Below are positions 32,872 through 43,840 of a stretch of DNA of 61,000 bases, in pieces; the stretch's first letter is position 1, and every line of letters begins with the position of its first letter. The DNA is taken from the NCBI GenBank assembly GCA_012295275.1, contig CM022672.1, positions 35,069,576 through 35,130,575 on the forward strand, given 5' to 3'. A model generated the notes under the pieces. It saw only the letters and a list, made by a program, of their open reading frames with translations. It was not told the DNA's origin and searched no databases. Made by a program: the position numbers and the translations under genes. The stretch is from Chrysomallon squamiferum (Eukaryota; Mollusca; Gastropoda; Neomphalida; Peltospiridae).

Positions 32872-35123
32872 CACAATCCAGTTTCGAAATTTCAATTGTC
32901 TATCTTTCAAAAACCTCTGTCTCTTGAAGTGAACGTCTTGTCCTCACAAGCTCCTGCTTTTACACTGGAAACAATGACCTTCGAAAATTCACAAACCTCT
33001 ATTACTCAAAGTTATTTGACAGTCCAGGGCCACTAATTTAAATGAAATTAGCCTTTTAAAACTAAAACCATTGGAATGGTCAAGGTATTTTTTCGCCTGG
33101 TAATTACAGAACAATGGGTCGTTGATTAAGAAGACAGAAATTACCTAACTACTGATCATCTGTCTAAGGCTTTTTACAGAACTGCAGACAGCCTCCTAAG
33201 AATTGTTGTAGTAAACTGTTAAAGTTCACTATTTGATGCGTTTTCGCTTACAAATGAGTGTATCGAGCCAAGCATCCTATTAGTAATAATAGTTCATTTA
33301 ATGAAAGATAAACAAAAAATTAAAAAAATAACAATACATGAGGAAATACAATTATATGTAAATAATAGTCCATATGTGTGTCAAATTCAATTGAGTTCTG
33401 ATTTTTATTGTTTGATTATTTACTTAGTTCACAAAATACGTAAGAGTGTACGCTTCTTAAAATATGAAATGTACTCATCCATTGGAAACGAGAGAAATAT
33501 TTACATTTTGAAAAGTCAGTGTCTTCGTTACTTTAACTATTTCTCTGACACGTTCAAAATGTATGTAAACGTACAATAAAACTATAATACATTTTATTTC
33601 AGTTTGCTTAAGATCTTATTTTTAAATTGAAAATAATTTAGGTATATTTATATTTACATACTTAACTCAGCTTTGTAACATGTAGTTTCACCAACTCCAG
33701 GTTTTGATCCATCAGTGCATGTCCAGTTTCCAACATCTACTTCAGGATTGAATGACTCTATTGTAAGTGTGACATCTCTTGTAATTTGGTCAATGGTAGC
33801 ACTATAACCACTAAATTTTCCCCTTGGACTACAAAGAGTGTGATCAACATTACATGTTACTACGTGATCATGATTTCCACGAAACATTTGAATACCATTT
33901 TGGACATCTTCCTTCACTCTGCAAATGATTTTTGAAGTCTTTCCAGTATAAGCTCCTGTTGAACAATCTATGTATGTCTTCGTTATACCACCTGAAAAAC
34001 GTACAACTCGTTCAACCTACATCAAATAATTAGATTAATTGAGGATTATCAAAATGGCGGTTTAGGAGCATTACAGATATCGTGGATTAAAGTATTTAAT
34101 GAACCAAGACATTGCATCTCTTTTTGGTAATGGTTCACTAATATTAGTTTCGGGATCAGCCTACAATACAGAAAAATCGCTGATATGGACAAATCCGTTC
34201 TGGAAAAATGCATTACATACATGATCTAACTTTCTATAAGAGTCAAAACAAAACTATGTCTTCAGGTGTAATTCTGAACTGAAAATTAATAATGAGCGTC
34301 TGTAATATGAGATGGTCAAATAAAGGAACTTTATTTTATCTATTTGGAACTGTGAGCTAGCATTCATATACGGCACCTCGTAAAAGAAAAAAAAATATAT
34401 ATATATATTTATAATTTACAGTTTTCAGTGGCAATAAACGTAATTAAAACAAAAATTATAAATTGTCTTTACCTGCTGACCAAGTAACATTAGAAATGTG
34501 AGGAATTCAATACTGTCAAATGTTTGTAAACAATTCAACAATGATTGCACAATAGAATAAATTTGAATTTTGTTATATGTTTAGTGAAGATTTAATGCAC
34601 ATTTGTTTGGTTATGTAATCGTTATGGAACAATGTTGTAAAGTGGATATTTTTTAGAACAAAAGTGAGACTTCAAAGAAATGCATAAACAATAATTTTAG
34701 GCAACATAAATGTTTTTGAAAAAAAGATATAATAAACAAAATTAAAAAAAATTAATTAAATAATTAGATAATATAATCAGATTGATATTGTTAATTGCCA
34801 AGCTGTATGCCATGTTTGTATGTATGTATGTGTGTGTGTGTTTGTGTATATATATATATATATTCATGCGATTTGCAAATAAAGTATTGTAATGTAATAT
34901 TAATACACAGAAAGTGTATTTAATATATCTGCAGTTTGTGAAAATACTAAATGATACTTAGAAATTAGAAGATGTATCAACTTCTCTCAGAAACCATTTT
35001 TATTTTTCTGCATTGCCTAAGCATAATTTCTCATATTGACTGTGGAATCTAATTGCTATTCATACCTTTCACAGAATTATTGCCAATCAAGACAAAGAGC
35101 AACAGGACTTCAAAGAACATTAT
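29859..35123 (-). CDS. GPI-type single-Ig surface protein, copy B2
   Basis: Exons 35120-35066 (signal peptide, MFFEVLLLFVLIGNNSVK), 33991-33662 (Ig, 330 nt), 30313-30259 and 29895-29859 (hinge and hydrophobic end LINTSAITGLL, stop). Candidate non-coding exon ends at 36269. Phases and splice sites match B1 and no frame break is seen. The Ig exon differs from B1 at several positions, including VTCNVDHTLCSPRGKFSG where B1 has VSCNKIHTLCIPNGEFSG, and GNWTC for GTWKC. The intron holds the hAT remnant (31080-32345). Whether it is expressed cannot be told from sequence. Confidence 0.6.
31080..32345 (-). mobile_element. Decayed hAT-like transposase (B2)
   Basis: Same element and position as B1. The piece SIFSEPIEFQCRRRESLCKF is open here and joins by frameshift to TGLLQISMD and WSFHVKLENSHTH. 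The C-terminal stretch KFSDKDFDKAESKAVAASHI is also kept. Frameshifts partly differ from the B1 copy: B1 has CCC where B2 has CC in the MDGP region. Confidence 0.6.
32698..32874 (+). repeat. (TATC)n and (ACAT)n microsatellites
   Basis: Longer counterpart of 9122-9250 in B1. The plus-strand frame MSIYLHMNLSIFLYIY across it is translated repeat. Confidence 0.9.
33662..33991 (-). CDS. Ig-like domain exon (B2)
   Basis: 330 nt, phase 1 to 1, open. Same six-cysteine layout as B1, with F strand DVGNWTCTDG. Changes cluster between the third and fourth cysteines and in the following loop (TIDQITRDVT versus TIDKTTRDVT). Confidence 0.8.
35066..35123 (-). CDS. Signal-peptide exon (B2)
   Basis: Acceptor TTTTACAG, ATG at 35120, 18 codons and one base before GTATGA. 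Two residue changes from B1, both conservative for a signal peptide. Confidence 0.78.
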
Positions 35124-36484
35124 CTGTAAAATAATTAAAGAATTACAAATTTATTTTTTAAAGATTAAATAAAATTATATATGTATATAAACAGAAGCAA
35201 ATATGTACGTGTTTTGTTTTGTGAAACAAAGATCCCCAAAGAGCACTAGCCAAATAACAAAATGACACCAAGGTAGCTCAAATATATTAATAAATAATCT
35301 CTGAGTTTTAGCAATGATAGAATGGCAATCAAGTCCTGTATTTCCTTTAGTTTTCAAGATAATGAAATGAAAATTTCAAAGTAATTATATTCAGGTATCA
35401 GCTAGACAGAATATAATTTAGAATAATCAGATCAATAGTGTATAAAAAATGGAACAGTAACAACCAGTTGCTTTGTAAATAAGGACATCGTTCAGTGACG
35501 TCATTTAGATGACGTAACTTAGATTTGAGACAGACAATGTGGATCGGCAAAAAAGTGTCTTCTTGCAAATCGTTAATAAATGGCAAACAAGAAGATAATG
35601 GCCTGTAAGCTAACAACATATATTATCTAAAATGGTATTATTGTCTTCTTATTAAGTTCCACACAATTTTATGAAAATGTTAGGTTTAATTGTTTCGGAA
35701 TGAACAGATGTTTTCATTGATTTTCATTCGGCATGACGACAGTAACTCAGTTTGCAAATTTAAAACCAACCTTCGGGATTATAGAATTTAATGAAATTTT
35801 GTCACATTCTGGTTGAAATGTTAGTGTAATAAATATATTTAATTTTGGAGGAAAACAATAAATTGATCTATGTATTCTGATCGGTTGAACTTGAGGAAAA
35901 TTTCATTCTGTAAGGAATCAATTGAAATTTTTAATTGTGTTTTTTTAATGCTCGTTTTAGGCAGACGATTAATAATTTAATAAGAAAACATAGGTAAATA
36001 TTTGCTCCGAATCGTCTAAAAATCTGCATTTCGGGGATAGTCCTTTGCACACTCGGTACACACCTACTATCTGAAAAATTGACGTCACCCAAATTCTGCT
36101 TTCTGATATATGTACATGACGATGTGTCATATTATTTTTAGTACGCAGAATTGTTTAGAACTATTGCAGTGAAATATTATGGCTCACTCTCCTCCCATGT
36201 TTGTTATGTCCTTCTTTGTTCTAAATATTAGAGAAAACAACACAAAATAGATAAATTTAATCACTTACGGAAACAGGTAAGCTACACTACACCAACTTCA
36301 GTCTTCGTTGGTATTTTCCACCGATTCAGAATATGGCATTCATGCAACTGTCGTAAACTGAAAGTATTTTGGTGTATTTAAAGCAAGTAATCTCTATTAT
36401 ATGGAATGTACTCCATACCGCAGAATTTCAGTCTAACTGGTCTGTAGTCTAGTTAGTGCGTGTACCCTACTTCTAAATTTACTA

Positions 36485-36538
36485 CTTCTAATAATAATAA
36501 TAATAGTAGTAGTACTAGTAGTAGTAGTGGTATTAGTA

Positions 36539-36598
<60 letters not shown>

Positions 36599-37900
36599 GT
36601 AATAATAATAATAATAAAAATAATAATAATAAATGAAATAAAAAGTATATTAAATCTAATCAAGGTAGTTTTGAATTTAGCTTAAATTAGAAATATCTAG
36701 TGATGCCTGTATCCATCTTAATTCTTAATTTTATTATTATTTTCTTATTAATTATCATCCTCTACAATTTGGGTTGTGTTTCGACTTTATTATTATTATT
36801 ATTATTATTATTGGGTTTTTTTTTTTTTTTTTTTTTTAGTGCTTTGTTAGAATCTTTTTTTCGCAACAGGGAAATTTAGCAAACAACTGTCATTTCAACT
36901 GAAATAACTGAATAATAAAACATAACAGTACATTTCCACCTCTCACTCTCTCTCTCTCTAAGCTTATTATTAAAATAACAAAAGTAATCATAAGCAAATA
37001 AGAACCTTTTAATAACGTTTTCAAAACGAATACAAAGAAGTAAAATGTAAAAGAAAAAAATTAACATCAAACACAGAAAACAGTCGATTAAAATAACAGG
37101 AACATTTTCAAGAAGTAGGTAGCATTACACTTGATATGAATTATCATTAAAATGTGTACATGGACCGTGTATATTAAAACATTTCACCCTTAACAAAGAG
37201 TTTCAACAATTTTATAATGTTATGGACTATTCAAAAGTTACATAATTGAAATAACATTTTCAAAACAGCATGTTCTATTAAGCATATTGCCATTCAAACT
37301 CAGAAAACATTCAGTTAAAATAATAAAAAGAAAGAGAAAAAAGAGGTAATATCGTAGTTGAAATGTGAAGCTATTTACATCTGAACATTAAGAATTACAT
37401 TAACAATGAATTTCAGTAATTTTACAAATAACTAAACACGTTAAAACACTAATAATTAATAAAAGTTGTAAAACATATTTAATCTCAACTGTCCATGCTA
37501 GAAAACGTTTGTTAAGTTAAAAGTTTTTTCTTTAAAAATACTTCTTATCTGAGATTCTGTGAAGTGTACTGAAAACTTACCAGCATTCTAACTTACCAGT
37601 TACTTCTGATTTATCATTCTAACCAGTATTTTACAGATATATATTAATTCACCTTTTGCTTACAAGCGGCAAACAGAACATTAATAATTATTATGTTAAC
37701 TATTACTGCCAGAAAAATTACCTTCTATCCAATTTTTTTAAAAATAACTTTCACAAAATATTATCACATTGGAATCTGATACTAAAGAAAATAAATATTT
37801 ACTTAATAATTAAATTCTAGAAAGTTATATATAAACCACATTTCATTATAAGTTTAACAAAAGAAACGAAATATACTACTACTACCACTACTACTACTAA

Positions 37901-37973
<73 letters not shown>

Positions 37974-37975
37974 TA
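36485..37975. repeat. Duplicon B3, truncated
   Basis: Begins with (AAT)n (36485-36632), shares the 150-bp segment with B2 and B5, then (ATT)n, poly-T and short (TC)n, and matches B1 closely as far as the (ACT)n(ATT)n array at 37876-37974, where homology stops. It therefore carries only the TM exon (37653-37705, open) and no signal peptide, Ig or GPI exons. Confidence 0.8.
37653..37705 (-). CDS. Candidate transmembrane exon, orphan (B3)
   Basis: Same acceptor, donor and open phase-1 frame as 5953-6005, with Val-to-Ile and Val-to-Ala changes in the helix (VNIIIIINVLFAACKQK). No Ig exon belongs to this truncated unit, so it would have to be reached from the B2 gene's far side or be unused. Confidence 0.3.
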
Positions 37976-38211
37976 CAGGCGCTCATGGGAAAAATGCCAA
38001 TTTATTGCTGGTAAAGAGTTCAGATATGGCGGAAATGAAGGTCTGTGTCCAACGAAAGAAAAAAGAAAAAATTGGAAAATCCTCACAGTCTCTTGAACAC
38101 CGTCACGAACTGAAGTATAAGCTGAAACTACAGAAATACTTTGAAGAACTTTCAAATAGTTCAAGACTGGATGTGAGAGTAAAATCAGAAATCTTACGAT
38201 CACATTGGTGA
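37976..38211 (+). CDS. Unassigned basic C-terminal exon
   Basis: Directly after the (ATT)n array and a TTTACAG acceptor-like site, a plus-strand frame of about 78 codons runs to TGA at 38211. Highly charged: VCVQRKKKEKIGKSSQSLEH, then LQKYFEELSNSSRLDVRVKS, ending EILRSHW. Base composition is less AT-biased than the surroundings. I do not recognise it. It could be a terminal exon of an unrelated gene, a processed fragment or a transposon piece. The poly-Leu lead of the full open frame is translated repeat. Confidence 0.35.
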
Positions 38212-38449
38212 TATCAGTTGTACCACAAGCCGAAACGAGATTTCAAATAGACAGTTGCAGTGATATATTTTTATTTGTTGTTGTTGTTCTTTTTTTTTTT
38301 CATTAAAATGTTCTGTGTTCACTTGTAGTCTTATTATCTTCAGTATTTTTTACGACGTCAACAGCGGAAATGTGACCATAAAATGTGTACAATAATAATG
38401 AAAACTGCAACAATGCAACTGCTGATGACGTTAAGCTAACCACGGCGAC

Positions 38450-38452
<3 letters not shown>

Positions 38453-38498
<46 letters not shown>

Positions 38499-38538
38499 TA
38501 ATAATAATAATAATAATAATAATTATAATAATAATTAT
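38453..38538 (+). repeat. (AAT)n microsatellite
   Basis: Trinucleotide array in the gap between B3 and the three-Ig-exon gene. Confidence 0.95.
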
Positions 38539-38755
38539 AAGTATGCCAGATTCCAAGTACATTAGTGCGGCAAATTCTATACAAAACCCTGCTTAATATT
38601 TAATATTTAATGTATTGGAATAAAATTGCCCGTCCCTGCAAAGTTAATTTTTTATGTGAAAGTAAAATCAGTAGATTCTATGATTAGGGAATGAACTTCG
38701 TTTCATTTTGATCTCAACAACAACAAAAATATTTATTTAGTTTCTAATATTGATG

Positions 38756-38914
<159 letters not shown>

Positions 38915-39356
38915 AATTGAGTAATAACGACAATGAAAAGATTTTAATTCTTCACTACAGAATGTGTCGTCTGCCTTTCAGTCAGCCGCAGATCGTGAAA
39001 TTAAAACATTTGACCAGCCTCGAACTGGATTACTTGTCTCATGACGTATTTACTGGTGACACAGCTTAAATAATAGCCCGCCTTAATAAATAAATAAATA
39101 ATAAACATTCATCCGTGAAATATAACTGATAAAGGAAAAAAGAAAACTGAATTAGGTTTTTCTGTAATAACGTAATATTAATTAAAAGTGACAAGATCAA
39201 GTCTAGCGTTAGACTTTTCATACAAAGCTTAGAACGTTTATGGTTAATGTTAGGAAAAGCTTTTATTTAAAACATCTAGTTGTTAAAATTTATGATGAGT
39301 GTTAGAACAAAACTGTTAACGGTGTTATTGTGCGAGTTGGTTTTTTCCCTGTTGTC

Positions 39357-39364
39357 ATTATTAC

Positions 39365-39434
<70 letters not shown>
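39357..39434 (+). repeat. (ATT)n microsatellite
   Basis: About 26 ATT units. The Leu-rich frame 39280-39507 is translated repeat. Confidence 0.95.
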
Positions 39435-39744
39435 TCAATTGATATTGCTGTCGTTGGCGTCTTGTAGTGACTGCTGTCTCACTGTTATTTCTAACTGGGA
39501 TTTCTAACCTGCAGTGTTTTCTCTTTCTAATGATATTACTAAGACGTGTCAGTGTGCTACGGGTATGAAGAGACTTTATTTTTATGCATGGTCTATTTAA
39601 AGAGGGAAGAAGAAAATATTTAGTTTTCTCTTTGATATATTAAACGTCAATCAGAAACAGATAAGAATACAATCAAAATGGACCTACATTCGCCATAATA
39701 TTACAGATTATTCAAAACTCTGGTTAACTGATTTTAGTGTTTAT

Positions 39745-39989
39745 TTAATTATAATCAATTAAATAATAATAATTTTTGCCTGGGAAATTTATTACAAGTG
39801 GACCATCAAGAAGTGAAATGTGAGAAATTGAAACATTAAATGTCAAAAGCATTCCAGAAAAACTAGCTGGGACTATAGTAAGTTGTAAAGAGCAGGTTGT
39901 CTGAATCTCTCCAGATGAACACGGTGATGCATTAGTGTGAACTTCACTTTCCTCTGTAGGCATAGTCTGTTGTAACCCATCAGAAAGCT
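39745..39989 (-). CDS. Candidate terminal half-Ig exon
   Basis: After TTTTGTAG a frame reads LSDGLQQTMP, SPCSSGEIQTTCSLQLTIVP, LTFNVSISH and stops at TAA (39747-39745). Two cysteines and alternating hydrophobics resemble the second half of an Ig fold. The frame needs phase-0 entry, whereas the Ig exons upstream end in phase 1, so either one small exon is missing or this exon belongs to another transcript. Confidence 0.4.
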
Positions 39990-41767
39990 ACAAAACACAC
40001 ACAGTGTATGTCTACATTAAAAAAAATAATAACAATTAAAACAAAAAATTAAAAATAGGGGAAAAAAAGAAGAAAAAAAAAGAAAGAAAAAAGAAAAGGA
40101 AAAATAACATCAAATGTTTTTTATTTTCATTTATTATTATTATTATTATTGAAAATGCATTGCTAATAATTTCGAAAATTGTGAATAAATTTTAATGTGA
40201 CTGTTAGAAAATAATTAGCAAAATGTACTTTATATATTTCCAATGTTTTTGTTCTTTAAAGACTTTGCCATGAAATTTTAATTAATAAAAAAGTATAGCA
40301 AGAAGAAAGCTACTGTCTTTTTTCTTCTAGCATTGCCAGATAACATACACCTGCAGTCTTCTCTGTGTGTGATGATGTCAGGACAAAACGGAGAAAACAT
40401 CAACATTCAAATGTTTTGTAACAGTATTATTTTTTCTGCTGTAACATATTACGTAAATGATAACAGAAACTTTGAGAGACAAACCTTGACTAGGCTGACC
40501 TTCTCTAGCATTCAGTCTGCCAGCAATCGTTTCAGCAGCTGAATCGGTACATGTCCAAATTCCCTCATCGTCTGTAGGATTAAAGCTGTGAACAGATAGT
40601 GTGTACGTGTTACTGGTGGACGCAACAACTGAATATCCTGTGATCTCTATGTCGCAGTCGTTGATGTCAAATGAGTTACCACACTGGACAACAGTGAATC
40701 CTTGAGGACGAATGAACTGTAGAGCACCTTCAACTGAGCCACTGATTACCTCACAGGTGATGTTGAAAGGAAGTGTTCTGAAAGCCTTGCCGGCTGTAAC
40801 TCTCATTTGTGTTACAACTGCGATTCAAAAAAAAAAATACAAAAAAAAACAAAAAAAAAAAACAAAAAAATAATAATAATAATAATAGTAAAAAATAAAA
40901 ATTTAAATTAAAATTTAAAATTTCTTTTGTTGTAAATAAAATATTTTAAAACAAGAAATACTGCCGCTGTACGTACTGCTGTCTTTTTGTTAAGTTTAAG
41001 AAGGTTTCATTTGTCACCAGTCTGCTCACATATAAAATAAATATTTAACAAACCCAATAGTCTTCGCAAAACTTTCGAAAGTTTGTAAAGTGGAGTGTAT
41101 CTTAATAAATCAATTCAGAAATACTGTGTCATGTATTTATCACGTAAGTGATTTTATTCAGACTTAATTTTCATTATTATTTGATTAATTTATTGTTCTT
41201 ACACTTTCCATAGAAACTGACTTATTTACTTATTAAGAAAGCAAATCCTAGTTATAGAAGTAATGGTCATAAGGAATAACTACACCAAAATAAGCCCAAA
41301 TTATTCAAAATTTAAATGGATTGATGACAAACTAATTCTGTAGCGATATGAAAAAGTTATACATAATCTGCAAAATAAACTGTCCGAATCAATAAAAATT
41401 TGTTATAATAGTAATTAATATTCAATAAAAATAATTGTTCTTCTTATTTTTAGGTTTTTCTTTCAGATTACCCGTTTCATTCTTTATATTATTATTTTTT
41501 TATTTTTTTTTTTTTTTCTAAATTTATAATGTAAGACAAATCTGTAGAATAATACATAACATAATGAACGAATACTTGTCTTTTCTTTTTATAACTTTCA
41601 TGAAACTTTTTATTTCTGACAAACGTCTGATAACTGAGTCTATTTAATATAGATGATTCCAGTTCAACAAGTTGTTGTCCAAATGACAGCAACAACTTTA
41701 ATAATAATACAACTCACCTAAGGTTAAAAATATTGTTATTGTTTGTTTGTTTATTTATTTATTTATT

Positions 41768-41866
<99 letters not shown>

Positions 41867-42771
41867 GTTAAATATATATCTTTTTTATATTTGGTTAAAT
41901 ATATATTTTTTATATTTGGTTAAACTTTTTAAAATAAAATTTGAATAGCAAAATCGGTTGTTGTGCGACATTTTTGGATGCAGGACACATAGTTAAATAT
42001 TTTAACTTAATAAAACCATTTGAAAATAGTATTAAAATTATTACTACCGTGAAAATGTATTGGTAATAATTTTCAAAATTGTGAGAAAAAAATGTTAATG
42101 TTACTGTTTGTTAGAAAATCACTCATATGAAGAAAGTGGCAAAATGTGCTTTGTGTAATTCCCTTTTTTTTCTCTTTTTTTTAAGACTTGGCAATGAAAT
42201 TTTAATTAATAAAAAAGTATAGCAAGAAGAAAGATACTTTTGAAAATCTATCTGAGTCCTGTCTTTTTTCTTCTAGCATTGCCAGATAACAAACACCTGC
42301 AGTCTTCTCTGTCTGTGATGATGTCAGCACAAAACGGAGAAAATATCAACATTCAAAAGTTTTGTAACAGTATTATTTATTCTACTGTAACATATTACGT
42401 AAATGATAACAGAAACTTTGAGAGACAAACCTTGACTAAGCTGACCTTCTCTAACATTCAGTCTGCCAGCAATCGTTTCAGCAGCTGAATCGGTACATGT
42501 CCAAATTCCCTCATCGTCTGTAGCATTAAAGCTGTGAACAGATAGTGTGTACGTGTTACTGGTGGATGCAACAACTGAATATCCTGTGATCTCTATGTCG
42601 CAGTCGTTGATGTCAAATGAGTTACCACACTGGACAACAGTGAGTAGTCGAGGACGGATGAACTGTAGAGCACCTTCAACTGAGCCACTGATTACCTCAC
42701 AGGTGATGTTGAAAGGAAGTGTTCTGAAAGCCCTGCCGGCTGTAACTCTCATTTGTGTTACAACTGCGATT

Positions 42772-42810
<39 letters not shown>

Positions 42811-43826
42811 ATAATAATAATTCGCAAAATGTACTTTATATATTTCCAATGTTTTTGTTCTTTAAAGACTTTGCCTTGAAATTTTAATTAATAAAACAGT
42901 ATAGCAAGAAGAAAGCTACTTTGGAAAATCTATCTGAGTCCTGTCTTTTTTCTTCTAGCATTGCCAGATAACATACACCTGCAGTCTTCTCTGTGTGTGA
43001 TGATGTCAGGACAAAACGGAGAAAACATCAACATTCAAATGTTTTGTAACAGTATTATTTTTTCTGCTGTAACATATTACGTAAATGATAACAGAAACTT
43101 TGAGAGACAAACCTTGACTAGGCTGACCTTCTCTAGCATTCAGTCTGCCAGCAATCGTTTCAGCAGCTGAATCGGTACATGTCCAAATTCCCTCATCGTC
43201 TGTAGGATTAAAGCTGTGAACAGATAGTGTGTACGTGTTACTGGTGGATGCAACAACTGAATATCCTGTGATCTCTATGTCGCAGTCGTTGATGTCAAAT
43301 GAGTTACCACACAGGACAGCAATGAGTCCTTGAGGACGGATGAACTGTAGAGCTCCTTCAACTGAGCCACTGATTACCTCACAGGTGATGTTGAAAGGAA
43401 GTGTTCTGAAAGCCTTGCCGGCTGTAACTCTCATTTGTGTTACACCTATGATATAAGTAAGTAACAAAATAATTAAATAAATTAATAAATAAATAAACAA
43501 ACATTGAAATTTGTTTTATTGTTGTAATTAAAATATTTTAAAACAAGTCGTTGTATGTAACTGTGTTTGTTTCATTTCTGCCAAACACTCGATAACTGAG
43601 ATCCTTTTATTGCAGATGATTCCTGTTCAACATTTTATTGTCCAAATAACAGCAACAACATTAATAATAATTGACCAGTTATTTTGAAAATAAAAAGAGT
43701 GATGAGTGAGTGAATTGTTTGATACATAAAATGTATTATTTCTAATTTAAACACGCTACCTTCAGTTGATCCCAGTAAAACTGTAAGGATATCAACGAAG
43801 AAGATCCAATTTAATTGTAAAGCCAT
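39745..43826 (-). CDS. Three-Ig-exon surface protein gene
   Basis: Signal-peptide exon 43826-43760 (MALQLNWIFFVDILTVLL, phase 1), then three 333-nt Ig exons at 43445-43113, 42763-42431 and 40817-40485, all phase 1 to 1, all open and almost identical. Each starts with T/GQMRVTAG, has NITCEV and DDEGIWTCTDSA as B and F strands, plus CGNSFDINDCDIE in the middle. Symmetric phases allow one, two or all three in an mRNA. A possible terminal exon at 39989-39745 does not match in phase, and no TM or GPI tail was found, so the 3' structure is open. The gene lies head-on against duplicon A2, 15 bp from its edge. The Ig layout is related to, but distinct from, the B-type Ig. Confidence 0.55.
40485..40817 (-). 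CDS. Ig exon 3 of 3
   Basis: 333 nt, acceptor ATCGCAG, donor GTTTGT; an alternative donor (GTCAGC) lies 15 nt upstream, also in phase 1. Variable patch: FIRPQGFTVVQCGN. Nearly identical to exon 1 elsewhere, including its 3' intron flank. Confidence 0.8.
41744..41868 (+). repeat. (ATTT)n/(ATT)n microsatellite
   Basis: About 125 bp in the intron between Ig exons 2 and 3. Around it, 40820-42235 shows no other feature. Confidence 0.95.
42431..42763 (-). CDS. Ig exon 2 of 3
   Basis: 333 nt, phase 1 to 1. Variable patch: FIRPRLLTVVQCGN. Other changes from exons 1 and 3: AGRAF for AGKAF, FNATDD for FNPTDD, NVREGQLS for NAREGQPS. Preceded in gene sense by a poly-T tract (poly-A at 42774-42808 on the plus strand). 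Confidence 0.8.
43113..43445 (-). CDS. Ig exon 1 of 3
   Basis: 333 nt, acceptor ATCATAG, phase 1 to 1. Variable patch: FIRPQGLIAVLCGN. Direct in-phase partner of the signal-peptide exon 315 bp upstream. Confidence 0.8.
43760..43826 (-). CDS. Signal-peptide exon of the three-Ig gene
   Basis: ATG at 43826, MALQLNWIFFVDILTVLL followed by GSTE, phase-1 donor GTAGCG. An in-frame TAA lies just upstream of the ATG, which supports this start. Confidence 0.75.
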
Positions 43827-43840
43827 TGAATATTAAATCT

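Larger units (their letters stand above)
28344..36480. repeat. Duplicon B2
   Basis: Starts with an (AAT)n array (28344-28419) and a 150-bp segment shared with B3 and B5 but not B1/B4, then (ATT)n, (TC)n and the common B sequence. It contains an SP-Ig-GPI gene and a decayed hAT element at the same places as B1. Differences: the trinucleotide array of B1 6172-6272 is collapsed near 29745; a (GTAT)n/(ACAT)n stretch sits at 30384-30440; about 810 bp between the signal-peptide exon and the CRE pair are deleted (near 35230); the TM exon acceptor is lost. It ends in (AAT)n at 36485. Confidence 0.85.

Noticed and set aside
42547-42879. Plus-strand frame of 110 codons over Ig exon 2
   Set aside because: Antisense of the Ig exon followed by translated poly-A.
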